DNA from: Candidatus Cloacimonadota bacterium
GTDB lineage: Bacteria; Cloacimonadota; Cloacimonadia; JGIOTU-2
DNA length: 5,452 bases
Assembly (NCBI GenBank): GCA_014382685.1
Contig: JACNJG010000172.1
Location: 1-5,452, forward strand
Direction: 5' to 3'
Part shown: positions 1 to 5,452 of the stretch, piece by piece
Numbering within the stretch: the stretch's first letter is position 1
Layout of the letters: the number at the start of each line of letters is the position of its first letter
The notes under the pieces: model-generated
Database searches by the model: none
What the model saw: only the letters and a program-made list of their open reading frames with translations
What the model was told of the DNA's origin: nothing
Position numbers and translations under genes: made by a program

Positions 1-55
1 TGCCTAATCCACGCCGTCAGCGTTCGTCCTGAGCCAGGATCAAACTCTCCATTAT
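1..55 (-). rRNA. rrs: 16S rRNA gene, 5' end (partial, cut by left edge)
   Basis: The reverse strand contains the universal bacterial 16S start AGAGTTTGATCCTGGCTCAG at positions 48-29, followed by the helix-3 region GACGAACGCTGACGGCG. The mature 5' end should lie a few bases before AGAGTTTG, near position 55, by analogy with E. coli; the exact base is an estimate. The gene runs leftward out of the window, so only about 4% of it is present. The segment after ACGAACGCTG reads ACGGCGTGGATTAGGCA rather than the common GCGGCGTGCTTAA form. This points away from Proteobacteria and Firmicutes but is too short for placement. The gene has its own leader and promoter upstream (56-224). Confidence 0.97.
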
Positions 56-83
56 TTTTGTGTTTTTAATTTACTATTTTTTG

Positions 84-109
84 CGTAACTAATTGCTTAG
101 TTGCTTACG
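84..109 (-). other. rRNA leader hairpin (likely processing or folding element)
   Basis: On the transcribed strand CGTAA (109-105) and CTAA (100-97) pair with TTAG (92-89) and TTACG (88-84). This gives a 9-bp stem with a 4-nt bulge (GCAA) and a GCAA loop of GNRA type. An alternative register pairs AACTAA with TTAGTT over 6 bp without the bulge. It lies about 30 nt before the mature 16S end. Leaders in this position usually pair with sequence downstream of 16S to make the RNase III stem, so the local hairpin may be only a transient fold. The pairing is seen in the sequence; the role is inferred. Confidence 0.4.
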
Positions 110-128
110 AATATGTATACACCCTATG

Positions 129-142
129 TGTTTTTAAAGAAC
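129..142 (-). promoter_or_regulatory. boxA-like antitermination element of the rRNA leader
   Basis: The transcribed strand reads GTTCTTTAAAAACA, close to the bacterial rRNA boxA (E. coli TGCTCTTTAACA). It lies about 50 nt downstream of the predicted transcription start and about 75 nt before 16S, the expected position. BoxA RNA is bound by NusB/NusE and lets RNA polymerase pass Rho-dependent termination sites in untranslated rRNA. The match in sequence and position is good, but no binding has been shown for this organism. Confidence 0.55.
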
Positions 143-158
143 GTGTTGCAGAGTTCAC

Positions 159-178
159 GACACGACAATTTTCGTGTC
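159..178 (-). other. perfect 7-bp hairpin in early rRNA leader
   Basis: GACACGA and TCGTGTC are exact inverted repeats separated by 6 nt. They begin about 10 nt after the predicted transcription start of the rRNA promoter. No T-run follows, so it is not an intrinsic terminator. It could be a 5' leader stem or a protein operator. The hexamer TTGACA also occurs at its upstream edge (180-175), but no acceptable -10 follows at the right distance. Confidence 0.4.
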
Positions 179-196
179 AAGCATTTCGTAAAAAAT

Positions 197-224
197 AGTA
201 TAATATATTATTATCAACTGTCAA
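197..224 (-). promoter_or_regulatory. rRNA operon promoter (sigma70 type)
   Basis: The minus strand has a perfect -35 TTGACA (224-219), a 16-bp spacer and a -10 TATACT (202-197) matching 5 of 6 consensus bases. Transcription would start near 190, giving a leader of roughly 135 nt before 16S. This is the strongest promoter-like sequence in the window and sits exactly where an rRNA promoter is needed. It lies only 35 nt beyond the serS stop codon, so rRNA can also receive read-through from the serS operon. Confidence 0.75.
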
Positions 225-235
225 TAACAAATGTT

Positions 236-253
236 GTACTTCTCGGAAAGTAC
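236..253 (-). terminator. possible weak terminator hairpin after serS
   Basis: GTACTT and AAGTAC form a perfect 6-bp inverted repeat with a 6-nt loop, starting 5 nt after the serS stop. The following bases (AACATTTGTTATTG) contain no proper U-tract and the stem is AT-rich. Efficient intrinsic termination is therefore doubtful. It may only reduce read-through into the rRNA operon or protect the mRNA 3' end. Confidence 0.3.
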
Positions 254-258
254 CACCA

Positions 259-1530
259 CTACGCTATTTTCTCTCTGCCACTAATATATTTTCTCAACAC
301 TTCAGGGACAATTATCTCACCCTGCTTTGTTTGATTATTTTCTAAAAGGGCGATCATCGTTCGAGGTGTTGCAACCCCAGAACCATTCAAAGTGTGCACA
401 TAGTGCACTTTTCCATCTTGTGATGAACGGAACCGAATTTGCGCCCGTCGGGATTGGAAGTCAATAAAATTCGAACACGAACTTACTTCGAGATATTTTT
501 CCAGTCCAGCAGACCATACCTCAATATCATAACACTTGTAAGCAGCAAAGCTAAGATCCCCACTGCAAAGCTGCATAACCCTGTATGGTAAACCCAATTG
601 CTGCAATACTGCTTCCGCCTGCGACAGTATTTCCTGTAAGGCATCTTCAGAATTTTCCGGTTTAACAAACTGCACAAGCTCAACTTTATTGAACTGATGA
701 ACACGCTGCAAACCCTTTGTGTCTTTTCCGTACGAACCTGCCTCTCTTCGAAAGCATGGAGTATAAGCTGTATATTTAATGGGAAGCTGCTCATCATGCA
801 AGATCTCATCCTGATGGAGATTGGTAAGAGGGACTTCACCTGTCGGGATCAAGAAAAGGTCATCCTCATTTATATGATACATATCAAATTCAAGCTTTGG
901 AAGCTGACCTGTTCCGGTCATAGCTTTCCGATTCGCAATAAAGGGAGGAAAAATTTCTTTATAACCATGCTCTTCCCGATGAAAATCCAGCATGAAATTT
1001 ATCAAAGCTCTTTCGAGTTGAGCTCCAATGCCCGTATAACATGGAAAACCACTACCCGCAATCTTCGCTGCACGCTGAAAATCAAGCAAACCCAACTTCT
1101 CTGCTAACTGTATATGATCAAGTGGCTTGAAATCAAATGTCGGATTTTCACCCCATTCCCGTATAAATCTGTTATCGGATTCATCAAATCCAATTGGGAC
1201 CGATTTATCAATTATATTCGGAATTGCATGCAGTTCCTTTTCCAGAGCTTTACTTATTTCACTGATTTCCTGTTGAAGTGCTTTTGTTTCATCCGCAACC
1301 TTTCTCGTCGCTGCAATCTGATCATCAGCGCTTTGTCCCTGCATCTTTAGTTGTGCAATCTCTTTCGAGACAGCATTCTGCACCTTCCGCTTCTCTTCAA
1401 ATTCAAAAAGTAGCTGGCGATGTTTATTGTCTAATTCAATAATTTTATCAAGCTGTACTTTCTCACCCTTATTTTTGATGCATTGCCGCACAAACTCGGG
1501 ATTTTTTCTAATAAATTTTATATCTAACAT
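259..1530 (-). CDS. serS: seryl-tRNA synthetase
   Basis: Class IIa aminoacyl-tRNA synthetase of the cytoplasm. It activates serine with ATP and charges tRNA-Ser (and tRNA-Sec where present). At 423 residues it has the usual length. Residues about 1-110 form the charged antiparallel coiled-coil arm that grips the long variable arm of tRNA-Ser. The catalytic core follows: motif 1 around 171-190 (ERALINFML region), the serine-pocket loop TGEVPLTN at 230-237, motif 2 with FRREAGSYGKDTKG at 260-273 (ATP-binding Arg261), and motif 3 NGSGVATPRT at 382-391 (Arg390). The serine-pocket loop has Gly231 where TAEV is common. The start ATG lies 1 nt after the tpiA stop codon, with only a weak AAAGA-type ribosome site inside the tpiA end, so translation is probably coupled to tpiA. 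The 16S rRNA promoter follows directly downstream. The family assignment is certain. Confidence 0.98.
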   Translation of the reverse strand: MLDIKFIRKNPEFVRQCIKNKGEKVQLDKIIELDNKHRQLLFEFEEKRKVQNAVSKEIAQLKMQGQSADDQIAATRKVADETKALQQEISEISKALEKELHAIPNIIDKSVPIGFDESDNRFIREWGENPTFDFKPLDHIQLAEKLGLLDFQRAAKIAGSGFPCYTGIGAQLERALINFMLDFHREEHGYKEIFPPFIANRKAMTGTGQLPKLEFDMYHINEDDLFLIPTGEVPLTNLHQDEILHDEQLPIKYTAYTPCFRREAGSYGKDTKGLQRVHQFNKVELVQFVKPENSEDALQEILSQAEAVLQQLGLPYRVMQLCSGDLSFAAYKCYDIEVWSAGLEKYLEVSSCSNFIDFQSRRAQIRFRSSQDGKVHYVHTLNGSGVATPRTMIALLENNQTKQGEIIVPEVLRKYISGREKIA

Positions 1531-1531
1531 G

Positions 1532-2314
1532 TTACTGATCTTTCTTTTGAGCTACTTCTTCAGAAATCTTTATGATCTCGATATAATCTTTGATCTTCAG
1601 ACTGGCTCCACCAATTAGTGCTCCGTCAATATCCTGTTTTTCGAGAAGCTCTTTGCAGTTTGCTGCCTTCACACTACCGCCATAAAGAATGCGTGTTTTA
1701 TTTGCAACGCTGGAATTAAAATGAGTTGATAACCATTTTCTAATAAAAGCGTGAGCATCTTGTGCGATCTCCGGAGTGGCTGTTTTACCAGTTCCAATTG
1801 CCCAGACAGGTTCATAAGCAATTACGACATGCTGCATATCCTTCTCATGAACATCCTGCAAGCCGATTGCGAGTTGAGTATCGAGAACCTGCTCGGTAAG
1901 CCCTTCATCTCTTTGGCTCTCTTTCTCGCCAATGCAAAAGACAATATGCTTTCTGTTTTCGATCAATGCCAGTATCTTCAGATTTATCTCCTCATCGGTT
2001 TCATGGAAAATATGACGTCGTTCGGAATGTCCAACTAATGCGTATTTGCATCCAATCGATGTAAGCATCGGAGACGATATCTCTCCTGTGTAAGCTCCGA
2101 AATCTTTGAAATAAATATTTTGAACACCAATATCAATATCATTCTCTCTTGTCATTTCGAGAGCTGTTATGGTGTATAAATTTGGAGGAAAGATCAAGAG
2201 CTGATTCTTATGAGAAAAATCCTTCTCCCATGCTGAAAACTCCTCAAAAAAAGTGATTGTTTCTTCGAGGGTTTTATACATTTTCCAATTTCCGGATATG
2301 ATCATCCTACGCAT
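1532..2314 (-). CDS. tpiA: triosephosphate isomerase
   Basis: Cytoplasmic TIM-barrel enzyme interconverting dihydroxyacetone phosphate and glyceraldehyde 3-phosphate in glycolysis and gluconeogenesis. At 260 residues it is slightly longer than the usual ~250, with a lysine-rich C-terminal tail. All catalytic elements are present: Asn9 and Lys11 in GNWKMYKT, His96 in VGHSERR, Glu168 in AYEPVWAIGTGKTA (general base followed by flexible loop 6), and phosphate-binding YGGSV (211-215) and GGASL near 235-239. The dimer-interface loop 3 with GAYTGEIS (73-80) is also intact. The ATG at 2314 is preferred over the one at 2305 because AAAGGGG ends 4 nt before the first and 13 nt before the second. It is the first gene of a tight pair with serS (1-nt gap). 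Confidence 0.98.
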   Translation of the reverse strand: MRRMIISGNWKMYKTLEETITFFEEFSAWEKDFSHKNQLLIFPPNLYTITALEMTRENDIDIGVQNIYFKDFGAYTGEISSPMLTSIGCKYALVGHSERRHIFHETDEEINLKILALIENRKHIVFCIGEKESQRDEGLTEQVLDTQLAIGLQDVHEKDMQHVVIAYEPVWAIGTGKTATPEIAQDAHAFIRKWLSTHFNSSVANKTRILYGGSVKAANCKELLEKQDIDGALIGGASLKIKDYIEIIKISEEVAQKKDQ

Positions 2315-2318
2315 AGTG

Positions 2319-2325
2319 CCCCTTT
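2319..2325 (-). promoter_or_regulatory. ribosome binding site of tpiA
   Basis: AAAGGGG on the minus strand ends 4 nt before ATG 2314. It supports that start over the in-frame ATG three codons downstream. Confidence 0.55.
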
Positions 2326-2361
2326 GCGTTCAAACTAAAATTTATTAGTATCAATTTATCT

Positions 2362-2367
2362 ATTATA
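2362..2367 (-). promoter_or_regulatory. possible -10 element for tpiA-serS
   Basis: A perfect TATAAT lies 48 nt upstream of the tpiA start in the 90-nt gap after the TPR gene. At 17 nt upstream the -35 position reads TGTAAG, a poor match. The whole gap is so AT-rich that chance matches are likely. An imperfect inverted repeat (ttcaaactaa / ttagtatcaa, plus-strand 2329-2338 and 2345-2354) lies between this site and the gene and could be a leader stem or operator. No U-tract terminator for the upstream gene is visible, so read-through from the TPR gene is also possible. Confidence 0.3.
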
Positions 2368-2404
2368 ATGAAAACTTATTTATACTTACATATATATTAA
2401 TATA

Positions 2405-3406
2405 TTATTGTTGCTTTTTAATATAATCGATTTCTTCTTTTGCAAACTTCCCAAGTTGGGGATTGTTCACAATAAGCTCAAATTCTGAAATTGCTTTATT
2501 CCATTGCTCTTCTTCACGATATATCTTACCCATATAATAATGTGCCTGAGGGTTATTTTGATCAATACTCAATACATCCTGTAAAAATTGTTTCGCTGTG
2601 GAATAATCTCCCTTATCATAATAAAGATGGCCAACAGTAAATGCGATATCCTTGTCATTTTTCAGAGCAAGAGAATTTTCAAAAGCAAGAATGGCTTTGT
2701 CGATCTGTTCCATATTTTGATAAAAAATGCCGAGGTTTTTATAGACTTTTCTCAGGATATAATCAGCCGGTTCAGTTGCAATATAGTCCTCGTATGCTTT
2801 TATCGCCTTTGAGGTTTCATCGGTTTTATGATAGAACATAGCGATCTTTTCAAGGAATTCAACTTTTTTCGGGTTGAGATTGAACGCATCCGTATAATAT
2901 ATTATCGCATTCGTAAGATCGTTATTATCTTCATAGATTGTTGCGATTTTTTTACTTATTTTGTATTCGTCATAGTTTTCATCATAATCGAGAAGAACCT
3001 GTAGCTCTTGAGCGCTATCTCCCATTGCATTATAGATTGTGCTGAGAGAAATCACGATCTGATAGTTGTCCGGTTCGTATTGCTGGCGAAGTCCATAGAA
3101 TTCAATTGCCTTTGGATATTGCTTGGTGGTATAATACATCACAGAGAGGTTCTTGTATAATTCGCGGATGCGATCGGTTTTTGGGTTGGCTTCAGTATCG
3201 ATCTTTTTATAGAGATCAAGAGATGTGACAAACTTATCTATTGCGCCCTGATAATCTTTTTGTGTATAGAGCTGCACACCATCGTTATAGGCTGTACCAG
3301 CATCATATTCAATTTGCTGAATATCTCTGTCAGACAGCTCCTGCGCAAAGAGAACTCCAGATATTGCACACGTTACTAAAGCTATGATAAAAAGCTTTTT
3401 AAACAT
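2405..3406 (-). CDS. exported TPR-repeat protein of unknown function
   Basis: A 333-residue protein with an N-terminal signal peptide: Lys3-Lys4, a hydrophobic core over residues 5-20, and a likely signal peptidase I site after FA at about 20-21. Cys13 is not in a good lipobox, so a lipoprotein is unlikely. The rest is almost entirely tetratricopeptide repeats. About eight 34-residue units can be traced, at roughly 36-70, 81-114, 115-147, 148-181, 182-215, 217-252, 253-286 and 287-320. They show the typical small/large spacing (for example YKNLGIFYQNMEQIDKAILA) and end in a short charged helix. Such solenoids bind peptides or partner proteins. Here the location would be periplasmic or at the outer membrane, but no specific function can be read. 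A strong ribosome site precedes the ATG. It follows the xer gene by 29-nt spacing and is probably cotranscribed. Confidence is high that it is a real exported TPR protein; its role is unknown. Confidence 0.9.
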   Translation of the reverse strand: MFKKLFIIALVTCAISGVLFAQELSDRDIQQIEYDAGTAYNDGVQLYTQKDYQGAIDKFVTSLDLYKKIDTEANPKTDRIRELYKNLSVMYYTTKQYPKAIEFYGLRQQYEPDNYQIVISLSTIYNAMGDSAQELQVLLDYDENYDEYKISKKIATIYEDNNDLTNAIIYYTDAFNLNPKKVEFLEKIAMFYHKTDETSKAIKAYEDYIATEPADYILRKVYKNLGIFYQNMEQIDKAILAFENSLALKNDKDIAFTVGHLYYDKGDYSTAKQFLQDVLSIDQNNPQAHYYMGKIYREEEQWNKAISEFELIVNNPQLGKFAKEEIDYIKKQQ

Positions 3407-3414
3407 ATTTAGAA

Positions 3415-3420
3415 CTCCTT
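3415..3420 (-). promoter_or_regulatory. ribosome binding site of the TPR gene
   Basis: AAGGAG (in AAAGGAGTT) lies 8 nt before ATG 3406 and is the best Shine-Dalgarno match in the window. It sits in the 29-nt gap after the xer stop codon, which fits translation from a shared mRNA. Confidence 0.8.
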
Positions 3421-3435
3421 TATGTTTTGTTTCTT

Positions 3436-4344
3436 TTATGCTCTTGGATGATAGAGGGAATGAATTTCCTTGAGATAATTCCTGTCAATATTTGTATAAA
3501 CTTGAGTCGTGCTGATGCTGCTGTGCCCCAGTAAAGTTTGCACGATCCTCAAGTTTGCGCCCCCTTGCAGCAGGTGTGTGGCAAAGGAGTGTCGTAATGT
3601 GTGTGGAGATACATGAATCTTTATCCCAGCTTGTTGAGCATATTTATTAATTATCTTCCAGCAGCCCATTCTGCTTAGTTTATTTCCGAATCTGTTGAGG
3701 AATAAAATATTGCTCTGTTTATATTTCAGGAGCTTTGGGCGGGCATTCTCGATATAGTTCTCGCAATATGTCAACGCAGTTTGTGAGATCGGCACATAAC
3801 GCTCTTTTCTTCCTTTTCCAAATAACCTGACGATCATTTCATCAAGATAAAGGTCACCGATACGCACGTCTAACATCTCTGAAATGCGAGCTCCTGTTGA
3901 ATAAAGAAATTCAAGAATTGCACGATCGCGAGTGCCGTATTCGTCCGTTCTTTCCACTGCATTGATCAGTGCATCTACTTCCTCAATCGAAAGAACATCC
4001 GGCAAAGATGCTGAAACTTTAGGTGAAGGGAACCGCTCAAAGATCGGTTCAGAAATAAGCTGCTCTATGTATAAAAATTTATAAAAATTCGCAAGTGAGC
4101 TTCGTTTACGAGCAACAGTTTTATCTGACGCACCGTGAGAGTATAGAAAATTCATAAAAACGATCACGTTATCGGAAGTAATTTTCGTGAGATCGTGCTT
4201 GCTTTTTTCTTCTGCAAATTGCTTTATATCCCGCTCATAAGCCAGAATGGAATTCTCACTTAAGCCCTTTTCAAACTGCAGGTAAAACTTATACTTATTG
4301 ATCAAGCTTATATCTTTTTCTGAAAGTTCATGATCATTTCTCAT
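3436..4344 (-). CDS. xerD: tyrosine recombinase of the XerC/XerD type
   Basis: Site-specific recombinase acting on DNA, probably resolving chromosome dimers at a dif site. The N-terminal SAM-like core-binding domain spans about residues 10-100, and the catalytic domain lies after about 115. Numbered from the upstream TTG at 4350 (304 residues), the full catalytic set is present: Arg155 (STGARISE), Lys179 (GKGRKER), His250 and Arg253 (HTLRHSFATHLL), His276 (LLGHSSISTTQ) and nucleophile Tyr285 (VYT). The C-terminal HPRA tail is typical of XerD/XerC and argues against a phage or integron integrase. The ATG at 4344 (302 residues) is chosen because the longer form begins with TTG and neither start has a clear ribosome site. 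XerC and XerD cannot be separated safely without the rest of the genome, and a single-Xer system is possible. It probably forms an operon with the downstream TPR gene. Confidence 0.93.
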   Translation of the reverse strand: MRNDHELSEKDISLINKYKFYLQFEKGLSENSILAYERDIKQFAEEKSKHDLTKITSDNVIVFMNFLYSHGASDKTVARKRSSLANFYKFLYIEQLISEPIFERFPSPKVSASLPDVLSIEEVDALINAVERTDEYGTRDRAILEFLYSTGARISEMLDVRIGDLYLDEMIVRLFGKGRKERYVPISQTALTYCENYIENARPKLLKYKQSNILFLNRFGNKLSRMGCWKIINKYAQQAGIKIHVSPHTLRHSFATHLLQGGANLRIVQTLLGHSSISTTQVYTNIDRNYLKEIHSLYHPRA

Positions 4345-4413
4345 ATACAAAATTTCATACTAAGTTTACATAACGTCAAGATTTGTAACATACATATTCA
4401 GAAACACAATTAT

Positions 4414-4467
4414 CCCTCTGCCTGCTGCGATGTATTCGCCAGCCGGCGAAGAAGATCAGACGAAGGG
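4414..4467. repeat. GC-rich imperfect palindrome between transposase and xer gene
   Basis: Outer arms ccctctgcctg (4414-4424) and cagacgaaggg (4457-4467) pair over 11 positions with one mismatch and two G-U pairs. An inner perfect stem ttcgcc/ggcgaa (4435-4440 and 4445-4450) has loop agcc. The arms between are unpaired. The block is strikingly GC-rich against its A/T-rich flanks, which suggests a distinct origin. It could be a REP-like dispersed repeat, an IS-related end, or a structured terminator-like element. Only one copy is in the window, so its repeat nature is inference. Confidence 0.45.
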
Positions 4468-4535
4468 CTGAAATTATTGAAATAAACAAAATAATAATAA
4501 AAATAGGAAAAACAGAATGAAAGCAAATTAATATT

Positions 4536-5452
4536 GAGTTCACTTTAAAAACCCTAGTTTTGAGCATGAAGAATATTTTTTATACTTCTTCTTTCAAAAA
4601 GACATAAATATCCAAATTTTGGATTTTGGAGTGATATATGTTGGATTTTATTGATAATTACTTGATATATTGTATTTAAACTAAAAATAGCTGAAATAAA
4701 TGGGTTATTATTCCCCAAATTTCCGCTAATGTTCTTTGAATATCTATATATCCTGCCAAAGTTAATCGCAATAGCTACAGAAAAGACAAAGAGTGCCGCT
4801 TTGAATGCTCCTCGAACTTTTAATTTATGATTATTCATTTTGCGTGTGAACTCACACACTGACGCTTCAACATTTGGTCTGATTTTTCGTTTATCTAAAG
4901 GAAGATCACATATATTCTTGTGCCGCTGTTTACTCAAAAAATCTTCTCTGTTAAAATAATAACAATGACAATGTTTTTGAATTACGGTCGGGCATTTATC
5001 TCTATTGGCACAGGCACTGCAAATTGAACTCTTAAAACAGGCTTTAAATCTTGTTTTCGTGGGTTCTGCTTTAACTGTTTGCTGATTGGGACAGGTTACA
5101 TAATAGTTATTTTCTTCGTCTTTTTCAATCTGCCAGCTGGTAGGTAACTTTGCTTTTCTCCCTCTAATAGCGGTTTGAATAGGAACTATCTTTTCATCCT
5201 CCATCTTTCTGTCATTATCTTCACTACCATAACCTCCGTCAAAATGCAACTCATCAAGTTCAGGAAGCTTCTCTTTTATCTCATCTAATCTTTCGCCCAG
5301 AATCTTGCTATCATCCTTATTGTTGGGTTGAACACTTACATCGACAATCAAATTCAATGCATTGTCAGGATGGGCTGTCTCAGTTATGCTCGCAACCTGA
5401 CCTTTGTGTGATTTGCCATGCTTCTTACGATAAGTAGCATCAGGATCATCAG
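4536..5452 (-). mobile_element. insertion sequence, 3' part (left-hand boundary approximate)
   Basis: The transposase defines an insertion sequence that continues past the right edge. Its downstream boundary is probably within a few tens of bases after the TAG at 4554. The segment gagttcactttaaaaaccc (4536-4554) is a plausible terminal inverted repeat because it directly abuts the stop codon. The partner end is outside the window, so neither the repeat nor a target-site duplication can be confirmed. The element sits about 190 bp upstream of the xer start in the same orientation, so transcripts leaving it could enter xer. Confidence 0.5.
4554..5452 (-). CDS. IS transposase, DDE type, IS1182-like (5' end outside window)
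   Basis: The reading frame is open from the right edge to the TAG at 4554-4556, about 299 codons. The first residues visible are DDPDATYRKKHGKSHKGQ. Any start near 5357 would be a mid-gene TTG and not the true start. Recognisable IS1182/IS5-like DDE elements follow in order: GQVASITET, LIVDVSVQPNNKDDS, FDGGYGS (probable second catalytic Asp, codon 5240-5238), a cysteine cluster of the zinc-binding type (SICSACANRDKCP, then HCHC), and VEASVCEF (probable catalytic Glu, codon 4868-4866) followed by a basic helix and a hydrophobic GAFKAALFVFSVAIAINF helix. The first Asp is expected upstream of the window. No internal stop or frameshift is visible, so the copy may be intact. Family confidence is moderate; the transposase identity is high. 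Confidence 0.88.
   Translation of the reverse strand, partial: DDPDATYRKKHGKSHKGQVASITETAHPDNALNLIVDVSVQPNNKDDSKILGERLDEIKEKLPELDELHFDGGYGSEDNDRKMEDEKIVPIQTAIRGRKAKLPTSWQIEKDEENNYYVTCPNQQTVKAEPTKTRFKACFKSSICSACANRDKCPTVIQKHCHCYYFNREDFLSKQRHKNICDLPLDKRKIRPNVEASVCEFTRKMNNHKLKVRGAFKAALFVFSVAIAINFGRIYRYSKNISGNLGNNNPFISAIFSLNTIYQVIINKIQHISLQNPKFGYLCLFERRSIKNILHAQN

Noticed and set aside
175..180. Second TTGACA upstream of 16S as another promoter
   Set aside because: It is an exact -35 hexamer, but the bases 16-18 nt downstream (around TGAACT) are a poor -10. The hexamer is better explained as the edge of the 7-bp hairpin.
697..1107. 136-codon plus-strand open frame inside serS
   Set aside because: It is antisense to the strongly supported serS coding sequence, has no family resemblance, and is a shadow frame.
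2391..2407. AT-only palindrome ATATATTAATATAT after the TPR gene as a terminator
   Set aside because: The symmetry is expected by chance in pure A/T sequence. The stem would be unstable and no U-tract follows.
4345..4376. TTGACG upstream of the xer gene as a promoter
   Set aside because: The nearest -10-like sequence (TATGAA) is only about 14 nt away and the correctly spaced hexamers do not match, so no promoter is claimed.
4376..4567. 63-residue minus-strand reading frame overlapping the transposase 3' end
   Set aside because: It crosses the GC palindrome, overlaps the transposase stop region, has no ribosome site and no recognisable family. Its hydrophobic content comes from A/T-rich codons.
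1..5452. CRISPR array, toxin-antitoxin pair, retron or other defence system
   Set aside because: No regularly spaced repeats, no small paired genes and no defence-type domains are visible. The window is housekeeping genes plus one insertion sequence.

Overview
This is an AT-rich bacterial window in which every supported gene lies on the minus strand. Transcription therefore runs from right to left. The order in that direction is: a transposase cut by the right edge, a XerC/XerD-type tyrosine recombinase, an exported TPR-repeat protein, triosephosphate isomerase (tpiA), seryl-tRNA synthetase (serS), and the first ~55 nt of a 16S rRNA gene running off the left edge. The organism cannot be named securely. 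The 16S 5' end is clearly bacterial, and its GACGGCGTGGATTAGGCA variant is unlike the usual proteobacterial or firmicute GGCGGCGTGCTTAA form. Together with the low GC content and the gene style, this suggests a little-cultured lineage such as Cloacimonadota or another FCB-group or PVC-like bacterium. That is a weak inference from about 50 bases.

Region by region: positions 1-55 are the 16S start. Positions 56-258 hold a compact rRNA leader with a good sigma70-like promoter (TTGACA, 16 bp spacer, TATACT), a boxA-like antitermination element and two small hairpins. Positions 259-2314 hold serS and tpiA, separated by 1 nt and almost certainly cotranscribed. A 90-nt AT-only-like gap follows, then the TPR protein (2405-3406) and the xerC/D-like gene (3436-4344), 29 nt apart and probably one operon. 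Positions 4345-4553 are non-coding and contain a GC-rich imperfect palindrome. Positions 4554-5452 are the 3' part of an IS transposase (DDE type, resembling IS1182-like elements).

Functionally this is mostly housekeeping: glycolysis/gluconeogenesis (tpiA), translation (serS and the rRNA operon) and chromosome-dimer resolution or site-specific recombination (xer). An envelope-associated TPR protein of unknown role completes the set, and an insertion sequence sits just upstream of the recombinase. I found no convincing novel system. The points most worth a second look are the palindromic GC island between the IS and xer, and the placement of an rRNA promoter directly behind a protein operon without a strong terminator.
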